A DNA stretch of 64,000 nt from Ascaris suum (Eukaryota > Nematoda > Chromadorea > Rhabditida > Ascarididae), in contig CM024182.1 of assembly GCA_013433145.1 (NCBI GenBank), positions 6,772,974 through 6,836,973 of the forward strand. Reading direction: 5' to 3'. The notes beneath the pieces are model-generated. The model made no database searches and had not been told where the DNA came from. It saw only the letters and a program-made list of their open reading frames with translations. Positions within the stretch are counted from its first letter, which is position 1. The number at the start of each line of letters is the position of its first letter. The translations under genes and the position numbers were made by a program. Below, piece after piece: positions 1-29,856 of this stretch.

Positions 1-16969
<16,969 letters not shown>

Positions 16970-19099
16970 ACTCATAAGATTTATACTTTGATATGAATGC
17001 ATTTCTACAAGAATTTAACGTATTTTGCAAGATGTATACAAGATTATTATTTCACGTATCCCTCATAGAATTCTTTAGAGTCGATGATAACCTTTATCTT
17101 CCGCTCATTTTTTTAAAGTGTAAGGCGCTTTATTTGAACATTAATGTGAGCAGCTATTATCCATCAAGCACATAGGCCATTCATTTATTGACACGAAAAA
17201 AAAAAAACAAATCGAAAAGTGCTCATGAGGCAGACTAAAATGCATGTCTTTGCACTAGAGGATTAATGTCTATGGAATTGACACTCTGATAGAAATGCGA
17301 AGCTCCAAAAACATTTGCCATTAGAATTTCCACTTGATTTTGTGCGCAGTGCATGTCGAATGCAAAAAAAAAAAATGCAGAATCAGAACGTTTAATTTCA
17401 AGTAAAGATTTTAGAATATCATACGTTAGAAGATGCTGCATGTGATTTTTGAAGAAAAGAAGTGTTTTGCAATTACAATAAGTTGATCGCGTCTACTCAT
17501 ATGAGAAGAATATCAATTCCCTAGGTGATACGTATATACTCGCCTGATCTGTATATTATGGTGTAAAACATGAAGGATAGATGTGCGGGGGATAGGGAGG
17601 AGGCTGGGGGATAGCAGAAGGCACTAAGTGTTACCGACGGGAATCAAATGCACATTTCTTCAAAAACAAGACAGCAGACAAAATCAAATGCTGCTACCGC
17701 ATTCTGCTCATATTGCATCTTGCTCTTACACCTCCCTATCCCCCTCCTATCTGTCCGCTCCTCTCCTTTGCACCCACCTTCCCAATAATCGCTCAACATT
17801 TTGGAAAATATTCAGTTTCTCTGCCACTGTTTTCTTCGAAAGCCGAAAGATTCATTTGCATATGGAAGTATCACAAACGTCACGAATCACATGATCTTTA
17901 TATTGTGTTTATTCTGTACTAAGAAATTCCGTGGCACGATAGAACGAACGGAAAAAAATAGTTAAATAGGACATCAATTTTATGGACGATTCACGAATGC
18001 TGAATGCTGGCATTCCGCTTCATATACATGGAAACCTCGAAAGGGCGATGCCATAAACAACCCAATAGATTTTATCTTTCAATGAAATAAGCTTATTTCT
18101 GCCAGATTTTCAAAATGTTTATGCACATTACTCACTATCGACATATTGTAAGCTTTAGTGGGTAGATTTCCTTTTGTAATGAAGAAATCGTGTCATTAAT
18201 TCATGTCAGGTAGGATGGTCATATGCCGCCCTCAAAATAAGACTAGGAGGTCATACACGCGCTTAAAATACGATTGCGGGGTCATATGGGCGCTCAGAAT
18301 AAAACTGCGATGTCATATGCGTTCGCAGTATGCCATCAACAACAGCGACAACAACACCCACAAAGCGCATAAATCTGAATTTTTTTTCCAACGGAAACAG
18401 CTCTGCTTTTCACTATTTGCAAATTTTTTTTGAGCGATTCCGCTTGAATTTTTTTAAATTTTACGAAAATATTTTTGGAGGATATTATACCTGGGCATAA
18501 ATATTTATATATATCCGTCTGTTTATTTGCATATTATCTTCAACCTGAAATTAAAGATACGATCCACAATAAAATTTCATGAGTACAGTTTATATCATAA
18601 ATGATCTATCATTTTATCTCTTTTTTTTTTGTTGATATTTATCATGTTCAATCCATATAAGGACTTTCTTCAGCTATCTATCAGGTCATATCTACAGAAA
18701 GATACATAATAAGATCCTCCGGGTATTACCTTTAGATGCTCCGCCAACTGTTTGGTCCGAAATTTTGAAATTTAAAATGTACAATATGCTAGTTTAATAA
18801 TGTAGAAATTTTTTTTGATGGATAAGATTGCCGATCTATAGAATTCCCATGGGAAATGATGATAATTGATAGGTAATTTCGAAGGGCAATTATTCTACTT
18901 GAAATTATTGAAACCATCCTTTATATTAGTGTGTTCTGAAATTTCTTTATTCACATATTCATATAGAAACATAACGAATAGTATATTCGTTCACATAGGA
19001 AATATGCTGAGAAGCGTCTCCGACTCCAATGAGCTGCAAATTTTTTGTAGAATAGTAGTATTGGTTGAATGAAGAGCATAGCTTACAGATTATCAAAGC
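16970..19099. other. Intergenic region, no gene seen
   Basis: Between the K2P stop and the FN3 gene. Short open frames (for example 17628-17894) lack domains, splice sites or composition typical of the neighbouring exons. A C/T-rich stretch lies near 17725-17790. Confidence 0.5.
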
Positions 19100-22000
19100 A
19101 TGAATAATATTTTATCGTCGAGAGGCGATGCGGATAGCAATAATGCTATTAAGCTACCAGGTAAGCATTTCATTATATTTTCTAAAATTCATTGAAAATT
19201 TTCGCGCAAAGAAAAAAGATATTGAAAGAATTTTCTATTCATTTTTGGAATGCACAACCAGTGAACAAACAATTTTGCATAACGATTATAAAAATCCACA
19301 ACATATCAATTCCGTTTTCAAATTTTTTTTATCGGACTATTCTCAATTTTCTTATCATTTTTTTTTTGAGTTTTTCTTTCGCAAATATTTTTATAAAATT
19401 CCCTTCAATTTTTAAAGTAATCTTTTAAAGAACAATTGAAATTATAAAAAATAATTAATTGTTTGATTCTTGAGGAAAAAAAACTTTCAAATAAACTACG
19501 ATTTCATATATTAGTAAAAAAGTTTTTTAAATTGAGTTATGAGTGATATTTGATCTTCTAAAGATCCACCACAATCACCACGTGGCATTATTGCAATGAA
19601 TGCGACCGCTGAATCAGTTCTATTGAAATGGGAACCACCACTTTATGTCGACGAAGGTAGACGATATTGGTATACACTTTCGTATAAAACAAGGTACGCT
19701 ATTTGATTTATTTGCGATATTCATTAACTAACGAAATATATAATTCAAATTCATTGATGATTCATTAAAAATTTTCATTTTTTTTTCGAAATTATTGAAT
19801 ATAAATTTTTCAATTTTTTAAAAAAACTTTTAATTTATGATTTTCAATTTTTTATTTCAATTTATGCGAAAATCTCTCAATAATTTATATCAGAAATAAA
19901 AAATTACTTTTTGTTCATTGAGGTATAAATATAAATGAATCCTAATTTTGAATTCGAAATACTGAACATTTCGAATTTTTTTTGTTTTTTTTTTAATTTT
20001 TTGAAAAAAATTTCCCTCTAATTGATGGAATTTGACTTTTCCACTCATATTATTTTCTTAAATTATATTTTTAATTCGATCGTTATGATTACATTTAAAA
20101 ATCTTATTTGAAAAACGATCAATGATTTAAAAAAAAAAAAACAATTCCTGAAGAGGTGTACTATAATTATATAAAAGTGAAAGAGTATTGAATGGCTCAT
20201 ATTCAAAATGATTGATCGTTATGTGTTTATTTAAGGACACCACAAGGAATTAACAATCCATTGACTGTAATTGATTTCATCAATACTCCATCGTATGAGG
20301 TACAAGGGCTGCGTTCATTTACACTCTATGAATTCTCGGTGGTTACAACTACACGATACGGAAGTAGTAAACCTGCTAAATGTCAAGAATATACAGGTAA
20401 GATATACCTTAGCTCATTCAAATAAATTTTGTTTATCGACATTATCGACAAACACCGCTGTAGTCTAAGCAGTTTTTTAGAGAACAACTCCAGGTCTATT
20501 ATGCTTATATGAGTGGACAAGGTGCATGTCTACCTGTCCTGTACCTGTGCCTTCTCCTCCCTTCATCCATTCATCGTCGCCTGTCATCGTTGAATATCGT
20601 AGCCAGAAATCAGCAACAAATTGTTCCTCGTTACAAACCTACTAGCATGCCGATTTATGTCGTTTTTTTTAATAGCCGTTTTTTTTTGCTGAAAGTAAAT
20701 TTTCTACAATCTCTTATCTCTACTTTAATATCGTTACCAACTAGTAATTAGAAAAACCTTTGATAAACTTTATTTCAAAAGTTTTCCCAGCATTTTTTTT
20801 CTTCAAAATTCGCTAATGCAACCGATTGTTTAGAGCCATGTACTGTACCTCAATCGTTGCGTCTGGATGCAGTTAGCAGTGAGACGGCAACATTTTCATG
20901 GAGAGCACCAAGGAAGAATAATGGCCCTGAGGTTGTCATTCTATCACATTTTACTATTGTTTTTTGTGGTTATAACTTCTTCTATGCGTTCTATTTGTTT
21001 TTCATCAACTAGCAAATAGTATATCTTTACTTCAAAATCAGCGAAATTTTTATTCAAAAGCAATTTATTTTATTGGAATATTATCTTCAGCACATCGGAA
21101 TGCACGCCACCAGAGTCAAGTCATTTGAAGTGTAACTTGAGCTTATAATCAGACTTCTTTCTTTTTACTCTTTGAGATCTCTTATTACCCATGAGCTTGT
21201 TGAAGGAATTGTGTTGTCGAATTGTCGGTTAATTCATTCACTTGAAGATTGTGTTCATATCTTGTGGCTGTTGTTATTGCTGTTTAAACAATCATACAAT
21301 AGCGTCAAATTTTTATTTACTTCAGAGTTATGTGATCCAATTCACACAAGAGCCAGCACCACAATTTCATTATTGGAAGCGATATCGTTGTGGCAATTCG
21401 AAACGGTTTACAATCACAGATCTTGCACCTGATACAAGGTAAAATTTCACCTTCTTGTATATTTTTTTAAAATTTTAACCGACTTCGTATCTTGCTTATG
21501 GCACTTTTCGATGAGTTTTAATTGCCAAAAAATGACTATGTTCTTTTGCCGTGTTCTTGAACTCGAAAATCTAATCGTGTTGTTTGTTTCACATCAACTC
21601 TTATGCACCTATCTGAAATGAATGTTCAAGAATTTGCTAGCATAATAGCAAATTCCTGATCATACAACCGAGGTGGTGCATGAGTTTATTTGTTAATATT
21701 TTACTGCTACCGAATAATGAAGATGTTTTCCAAATATCTTTTCACTTTTGATTAGCGGATCAAATTTACTGCCATAAAAACTGGATTGCACCTGAATGAC
21801 CTGAAATTATCGAGAATTATGCATTATTAGCAGGAATTTTGATATGATATTATGTGAAAGCAACAGAATGCTTAGATTTGTAAAAGATATACCACTACAG
21901 GTATATTATGTGCGTTTCGGCTGAGCATAATTTTGGACTCGCAGCTATGTCGAAAAGTCTTCGCTTCAAGACAAAGCAATGGTGGTGTGACGATGAAGGT

Positions 22001-23010
22001 AGCAGTCAGGTGATACCGCCGTTCATCCCCTTACATGCGATGGATACTGCGAGTAGCGATGCGGCTAGCACAGCTTCCGCCATCAGATAGGCGCTACTTG
22101 CTTTATATTATCCAATTCTTCGTTATGAACAAGTGTTCGCATAAGACATCAAAACAATATTATCATCGGGTGTTTTTTTCTGACTTCATCTTTCATTATT
22201 TATGGATGAGGGGGGGGGGGTGGAGGGGATGACGAGAAGGTAGGAGGAGAGGACGGTGGTGACGATAATTTCAGTAAGGAATGTATATTTATGAATATTG
22301 CTTAGTCAATTATTTAAACTTTTGTTGTCATATTATACTCAGAAACATATCGTTCTTGTAACAATTCGCTAGTGCAACCTTTCTAGGCAACTGAGGATAG
22401 TCGAATTCTGTTTCGATACAGAAGGTATTTCAATTCGATAAATTCCATAGTGCAATTCATATGAACGCATTAACAATTGCCCATGTTTAGTTCGTTTTCA
22501 TAGGTGTATCTTCATAGCGTTTGAATTTACACATAATTTTGTATCACTATCGATTTTAATTATGCTGATTTCTTAAATTTTTATTCCCAAATATATATTT
22601 ATATATGTATATTATTTTTCAATTTCATTAGTAATCGATCTCTACTATAGCATTTTAAAAATGCAAATTTGTTGATATTTGTTTTATGAGTGCTGGCAGA
22701 AAAATTTGCATAAAACATTTGCAATTTTGCATAAAATCACATTATTAGGCATTTTATAACAATGATTTTTGATGGAAATTTTTTGCTAAACTCTTCAATG
22801 CATTTGTTTAGGTGTTCTGATTTTATTGCAGATAAACAGGGATGCATTTGTTATAAGAGATTTCTTTTGTTTTTAACTTTATGAAATATTGTTGCGGGCC
22901 TCTCTTCTTCCTCTCCCCTCCCCTTCCCTTCCCCACCCCCCCCCCCTCCGCCCTCTTATTCCAGGTGCAAATATCATGTCATGAAGTTTTTAGTAGCGAA
23001 CGTCTTGTAA
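19100..23010 (+). CDS. Small protein with two fibronectin type III domains
   Basis: Exons in phase: 19100-19160, 19564-19693, 20236-20396, 20834-20931, 21326-21438, 22965-23010; 202 residues. The first FN3 domain, about residues 21-118, starts [20 protein letters not shown] and has the usual core ([30 protein letters not shown]). The second, about 119-202, has [20 protein letters not shown] and ITDLAPDT. No signal peptide or membrane segment is seen in this model, so it may be one part of a longer gene; an acceptor-like TTACAG lies just before the chosen ATG. The last exon is the weak point. The phase-correct reading ends in a stop at 23008-23010 and gives an atypical final strand, whereas the next frame would give a better FN3 ending. 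Binding partner and function are unknown. Confidence 0.65.
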
Positions 23011-24325
23011 GTGTTTCTCACTCGAATATCCTCATGGCCATTATGTTTTCTCGGCATATTCTCCTTCTTTTCCCTTATCAATCCCAAAAATTATATAAAA
23101 TGCGCATTTATCGTAAATTTCTGCATCATGTTCGAACAATACGATCAACGAATATATTCCCTATTTTCATTCACATATCATCCATTGATGAAGAAAAATT
23201 TGTTTTTTTTTTATTATTAAAGCAATAATGATCTCATTGTATATGTTATCGTCGTCTATTTCTTCTATGCTGCCTTTTTATCAATGATTTGAAGAAAAAA
23301 AAAATTTCATTTGAGATAATTATCTTCTTTTTTTTTCTCTTAAATTGACTTCTATCATATTTGAAATTATTTTACTATTCGAGTATATTTTAATTTTTAT
23401 TGTATCGATCTGTTTGGTTCAATATGTTTCGCTCATTTTGGGCATTTTCATTATTATTTTCTCATTGAATTTTGATATTTGCCATAATGTTATATGTTTG
23501 TAAAAGTGATCATGTATTTTTTTAATGCCTAAATGGAAGAAATACTTAGCAATGAAATATAAATTATTCCATGAAAGTATAATAATAAGTGAAATAATCC
23601 AACCTTTTTATGTTATTTGTTTTTTTTTCCAACAATTCAACATGCTATCGAGTTTATTTACTATAAGATATTTTAATATTTCATATCTACAGTAATAGTA
23701 TCCAGATAATCTACAGTAATAGTATCCAGATAATCTACAGTAATAGTATCGAAGAAAGTGATATCAGTACAGTATCACAACATATTTGAATGCATTCAGG
23801 GACAGTGATAGCAAATAATAAGGTGGTGGGAGGGGGGTGATGTCCAAAAATTCCTGCATGAATTTCGAAATTGCATGGCCGCTTATCCTATATCATTTCA
23901 GTGGTTGAGCGGGGTTCGGCGTTTTATGATTTCACATAAAAATCGCTACTTATCAATGGGGGCAATAACTTCGATTAGAACGGCGTTAGAATACGATGCT
24001 TAATTAAATTTTATTTTTCGCATTCAATTTTAATTCAATTATATTTATGCAAATAAAGTGGATACGATCATGACTTTATATTATGATTAGATTCGAATCT
24101 TTAATGAATTTCGAAGCGTTTACGTGGACAATTTCCTATATTCGAGGATAGATAGAATGAATTTCGCAATGAATGTGACGATGAAAATCCATCAAACGGA
24201 AAATCCAACTTATCAATGATAACGAGTGATTATGATACGCCTTGAATTTCCTTCTTATCACCACAAACTTTTGTTACATTTCATCGTATAGGTGGTGTCT
24301 ATCGAATGGCGGCGATTAATCGTTG

Positions 24326-24356
<31 letters not shown>

Positions 24357-24667
24357 GTTTGTTTGTTTGTTTTTTTTTTTTTGGAAGATGGTGATGAGCA
24401 ATAGCAATTTTTTCAAATTTTATTCTATCGTTGAGTTTATTCAACAATATTAAGCCATAAAATATTTCAAAATATTATTTGCAATAATAATGAATGGAAT
24501 TCATTTTTTTGAAATTTCAACTCAAATTTTATGAAAAATTTTTTCAGCGATTTTGAATTTTTTTTTTTTTTTGATTTTAAATCATACAAATTTTCCTCAA
24601 CGATATTTTCCATTGTGAGATTCATTTTTATTGTTTTCATTTAAGTGAATTCCAAGCGGATTTATCA
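23011..24667. other. Intergenic region with minor repeats
   Basis: No gene seen. Holds a 24-base tandem repeat at 23685-23750 and (GTTTT)/(TTTG) runs near 24325-24380. Confidence 0.5.
23685..23750. repeat. 24-base tandem repeat, about 2.7 copies
   Basis: The unit ATCTACAGTAATAGTATCCA plus GATA occurs at 23685 and 23709, and a partial third copy starts at 23733. The first two copies are identical. Confidence 0.9.
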
Positions 24668-27600
24668 ATGTCATCCAGTGAAGTTCAGAATCATCTGAAT
24701 TCACTCATTTATAATCAGGCTTGTTTTCTCTCTTTTTTTTTCTCTCAAGCATCATTTATACTTTTTCGTTTGAATTACTAACTTAGATGCAAAGTTATTG
24801 GTTAGCTGATTCACCTGACGATCCGTCTATTCGCTAAGGGTGGGGACGGATTTGCCGAGTTCCATACTCCACTTTTTAACGAGTGAGGTTTGCGGCAATG
24901 ACGTTCAGGTTGCTAGCCGTACTTTCCCTATAGCCGCTGTTTGCCTTTTCACGCTTAGTCGAGGTAGTTGCTGAGGATCAGACAAGCAGTTGTTACCGCA
25001 TGGCCTGCTGGGAGCCTTTCAAGCATGATAGGACTTAACAGAGCATAAAGCTGCGCCGGAACAGCGCCTAGAGCCCGTTAGATACAAAATTATAAAATGC
25101 AAATTCGGAGCGTTTAATTTTGAGAAGAATGGTGGAGGAGATCATTGAAACAAAAACTAACAAGAAAAGGAAAGTTTTTTAAAGAGAAGCTAGAAATTAT
25201 GAAATAAATGAGCGGGGAAATTTGCATATTTCTATTATACTATTTTAATACCTCTTTCTTTATTGAATCCATTAATTTCCACTTGCAAATTGCAAAATTT
25301 TCGAAATATTTTCAATTTATCGATTCTATAATTTATATAGGAATAAATCCGAATATATATTGATAATAACTTATGCATTTACAATAATATTTATATTCGT
25401 AAACTATGAAAATTGCAATAATATTTAATAATATATTTGCAATAATATTTATATCCTAAAATATGATAATCATTTCGTTTATATTTACTTTACATATTTT
25501 TTCAAAAATTCTTATCATAAAAATCGATAAACTTTTAATTCCGCTTACTTCCTCTATTTAAAAAAAAATGATTTGCTTAATTTACATTTTTGCATAATTT
25601 GAAATATTTCCATATTTGCATAAATAAATTTTTTTTTCAGCGACATTTTACCGCACGTGGATTACGATCTTTAAAAGAGACGAGTGGAATTGAAGAGTTC
25701 ACATTGGCACTTCTTATCACGTTGATAACTTCTTTCTATTTAATCATTGGTGAAGGAGCACAATTCGTCGCAAATACTCTCCTCACGATTATTCCACTCA
25801 CACTTACATATGTTTATCCAGAGGAAAAACCACCCAATCAACAACTTCTTATTTATTGGTAGATTTTATTACTGGTAAATTCACCTGTAATAATGATTAT
25901 ATCACACCTGTATTGTGTGTATAAGCGCCGTATTCTTTACGCATAAGAAAATATAAACGCTTTAATTATGATAATTATGATATGCTCTCGATTAGAGTCA
26001 CTCATTTAGAGTTGACGACATAGTTCCAACTCCAAATAACAAGCTCCCAACCTGAATTGATAGATCCTAATGTTTAAGGGTTTTTTAATGGTTTACCCGT
26101 TTTTTTTTCGGTTTTTTACTTTTTAATGAATAAGTCTATCTCAGCAGTTCATAGATTTCAATATTTTGTCGCAACGATGAACTCACACAATGTGTATCCC
26201 GGCTTTCTTCAGGCCCTCTATCGTGTGGATAATGAAGCAGGCAGAAGCTTCTCTAAAAGCACCTCGCACACTGCCCCCTTCTCTTTGTCGCCTAAGGGCC
26301 TCTATTTCAGATTATACGGTACTAATCTTATAAATACAATAGGAACCATACGAATTTACATAATTATATGTTTCATTTAAGGGGTTCCTTTGCACTGTTA
26401 ACGCTGCTTGATCCATCATACCACGATGTAAAAGGATATTACTTCATAAAGGTGTTGCTATTATCTCTGCTCTTTCTTCGGCCATTCAAAGGTGCCGAAT
26501 GGATCCTTGAACGCATTCATCAACTACAACAAGAAGAACCTAGCGATGAAGTGGTCATAATTCCCTTATATTATCGTTGTTCTTTTATATTCTCTAATTT
26601 TATAGTATTTAAGTGTACCCGGTATAGGCTCGAAACCAATAGGAAACCAAATAAAGGATAACATTGTTATAACACAACTTTTTGCTTTACTTAATATCTA
26701 TCTATTATAATCCCCAAAGTCACTTTGCAGAGATGAATACCACTATAAATATTTCTTCGAACATATAATTGAGATGATGAAGTCAACGATATACTATGGG
26801 TAGTGAGGAAAGCGATAAGGTAAAGATAAAATGGGAATAGGTGATTTTCAGCCAAGCTTTTACGCATTAGGCTTTTTGCCAACAACTTTTTTTTTTGGTG
26901 GATATCTGTACTGGATTTTGAATCAATTCTTAGTTTAATTAACTACTCTTAATAATTAGTAATTAATCCTTAATTCGTGACCAATTTAGGCTTATTTCTC
27001 GTAAATGTAAGTGATCCTTCGAATGATATTTCTTCCATTCATCGATATTTTAATAAATTTAAGAATTAAAAAAAATAATAATAATTTAAAATTTTTAAGA
27101 GATCAAAGATCACTTGGAATATTTTAAAAAATTTTTCAAGAGATCAAATTTTTTTTCCTATCATTCTTTCCATCATTCTTTACTACCCTATTAGGTGGAT
27201 CGTCTTAATTTCTTGCGATTGTCTAATTTCCTAATAAGTGAAATAATAAAATAGTAAAATATTTCAGCTTTCTAGGAGTCAACACCAGCAAAATGATCTC
27301 TTTACAAAAGATGAAATTCGTGAGATGGAGCGTAAATCGATAGGTAGTAAATCGCCACCACCTGAACCACCCGAATCTAGCTTCTCAAAAGAACCACCCA
27401 AGGTTATTCGATACTTATGATAGTTGAAAAATAACCAAATATACCAAATCTGATTATTTTAGAATTTCATTTATTATATTTTTTTAAACCTTAGAAACAA
27501 ATCATAACGAGGGAATTTCATTGCTTATCAAATATTATTTATATTTCCCCCCCCAAAAAAAAACGTTGGAAAACCTTCCCAAATGAGATTCTCTTGATTG

Positions 27601-29199
27601 GAGCATTTTTACTGATCAAAGAAAAACTATCCGAAGAAAGAGAATGCATTTGGCGATCGTTATCCGCTTTAATTATTTGTCAAATACTTCAAACGTGTAG
27701 AGTATTGCACCTATCCTTAAATATTAATCATTTCTATAATTCGATGAATTAAAAAAGGCTCATAAGAAACGCTACTGAAAGTTACTCATTGAAGAACGTT
27801 CAGCTCAGGATGAAATGTCTAAGTGCTTATCACTTAGATACACAGGAGCATGTTTACTGTAAATGTGACTTTTATATGCAAACTGAAAGTATAAAAATAG
27901 GTGCCCTTGAGGTAGAGCTGAGAGAGGTCGATGCTTATGTAGTTGTATGAACCTGAGGTTCTTAGCTAGAGGTGAGATTTTCTAGAGTTCAATATCTCTA
28001 TGAGGAATTTTCTAAAGGAATCAGTAATTTACAGCACCTAGATAGTTGATTATTGGGTAACACAGATCATGATTATGCTTTGTGGCTATATAGGTGTATA
28101 AGCTATTTATAAACGAGCAATAAATTGTTTAGGACAGAGCCGAACTCTTAGTAGAAAGTAACGCACTGAAAGTGGTGAAAGGTGTTCGCAGCACACCTGC
28201 ACAGGTAAGCAAATCACCGCTTACTCCTCAAATGTAAAGACCCGAAATTATAACTAGAAAATTGAATATGAATCGTGACTTCCAGTAAAATAGTAGAGTA
28301 AATACTCAGGTAAATTCCACTCCTCAAAACTATTAGATTTGATATGAAGGCATGCAATTATTTTTTAAAAAAATTTCCATGAAATTAGTTGAAATTCAAT
28401 GGCCTTGATCGAATCAGTTATCAATGTTTTATCATTGAATATAGATGTTGCTTACCTCATCGCAATAAATCGCTTCAAATATTTGATTTCAGCCATCTTT
28501 TCTAAGCGCTTCAAATCTTCAGCAATATGGTAAGTATCAATTTTCGTTTGAGAAATTCATTCAGCTCAATCGATTTTAACCTCATTTCTCTAATTTCAAC
28601 TTCAACTTACATTTCCACAAGCAAATAGCTGAGGAGAGCTTACCGAAAAGGGATGCGGAGCTTGGGGAGGGGGGAGGGGGGGGGGACAGTTTAACTCCAG
28701 AAGCACGTAAGTAAATCTGCTTATCAGATGACAATCTCGACAAAATGCGGGTGAAGAATTAACTGATAGAAATCAAACATCTCTCTCTCTCTCTCTCTCA
28801 AAAAAATCAGCCTCATTCAAACTTGCAGTTATCACTCACTATGAGTAATAATGAGACGTTGAGAAAGCGTTACTTAGCTAAAGGGCAACTGGCGCTAAAC
28901 TTGAAAGGAAATGCTTGAAGAGCTTGAAAACTTGAAAAGCTTGAGAAAAAAAAAGTGATGTCACCTTTTTGACACTGAACGAGGCGTTTCATATTGCAGA
29001 AAAAATGCTTGCCATTCATCTGGAAACACAGTAATTTACATTTTTGCAACTGAGTTATTATAATGAAATTACATTGATATTTCATGAATGGCATATATGA
29101 TTCGAATTAGTAATAAAATATCATTTCATATTTATTAAAGCATTTTCTTAAACTTTAGATTTAATTTCTTTCATCTCTAAAGGAAAATGTATATCGTAG
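24668..29199 (+). CDS. Divergent REEP5/6 (YOP1, TB2/DP1/HVA22) family protein
   Basis: REEP/YOP1 proteins are hairpin membrane proteins that bend and shape tubular endoplasmic reticulum. Exons: 24668-24718, 25641-25858, 26382-26550, 27268-27402, 28133-28204, 28493-28529, 28629-28706, then a short last exon from 29159 (or 29183) to the stop at 29199; about 266 residues. The N-terminal arm (VQNHLNSLIYNQ) and the first hairpin (FTLALLITLITSFYLIIGEG, then VYPEEKPPNQQLLIYW) align by eye with REEP5 ahead of its conserved LTYW. The second hairpin continues LLDPSYHDVKGYYFIKVLLL and a GAEWILERI helix that matches the family's GAELLYKRI. The usual YPAY motif is lost, so this is a divergent paralogue. 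The C-terminal tail is hydrophilic and has a Gly run encoded by a G tract at 28664-28685. The first intron would need a GC donor (24719), so that start exon is tentative. Confidence 0.75.
24825..25085. other. GC-richer island inside REEP intron 1
   Basis: About 260 bases of near-50% GC in strongly AT-rich surroundings, beginning around GGGTGGGGACGGATTTGCCG. No long reading frame, RNA gene or terminal repeat recognised. Probably part of a mobile element or other inserted sequence. Confidence 0.4.
28780..28799. repeat. (CT)n microsatellite
   Basis: Ten CT units in the last intron of the REEP-family gene. Confidence 0.95.
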
Positions 29200-29856
29200 A
29201 TAAGGATATTGGAAACGCTGTTGATGTCTATCTAGTTCTATTCGATATCTCTCTTACGACATTCTTTACTGAGGAAATCAAGTTATTTTCCCTGAGGAGA
29301 GATATTCAAATTATATTGATTTTGAAAATAGCATTGATTCATATTGAAATGGATAGCATAACAAGAATAAGAGCTTGAAATTATTTACAACCTTGTAAAT
29401 GACACAAGCATCATTGCGATATCAACGCTATTTTCGGAATAGTCATGAGCGTTGAGTTGACTTCAACGGAGCAAAGTCTGACACCAAATGCAGCAAACAT
29501 GGAGAAGAAATCGAGCAAAACTCTTCAAGCATTTAGCACTCGGTAAATTGTGCACGACGTTTAGTTGCCAATGGTTGCGACTGCGAAATGGCACGATGAA
29601 CGAACTAAATATGACTGACACCATCATACAATATTGTATCCTTACAATAAATATAAATAAAAATCAAACATAAACATCACTACTAACAATATGGGAAACC
29701 TCTAAGGCAGATGAACACATTTTGATGGGAAATTTGGCAATCTAATTTTTCCAGGAACTGATTTTCTCCGCAAATTTTGCAGTTTTTTTTTCGGAAATTA
29801 GTTCGATAAAAACGACGTTGCCATTTTTGCCATTATCGCATTAAATTACGAATTAA
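29200..29856. other. Intergenic region, nothing recognised
   Basis: Separates the REEP-family gene from the MSP-domain gene. The short open frame at 29488-29673 has no recognisable domain. Confidence 0.4.

Noticed and set aside
23685..23750. CRISPR-like repeat array
   Set aside because: The 24-base units are directly adjacent with no spacers, and the host is a eukaryote; this is a simple tandem repeat.
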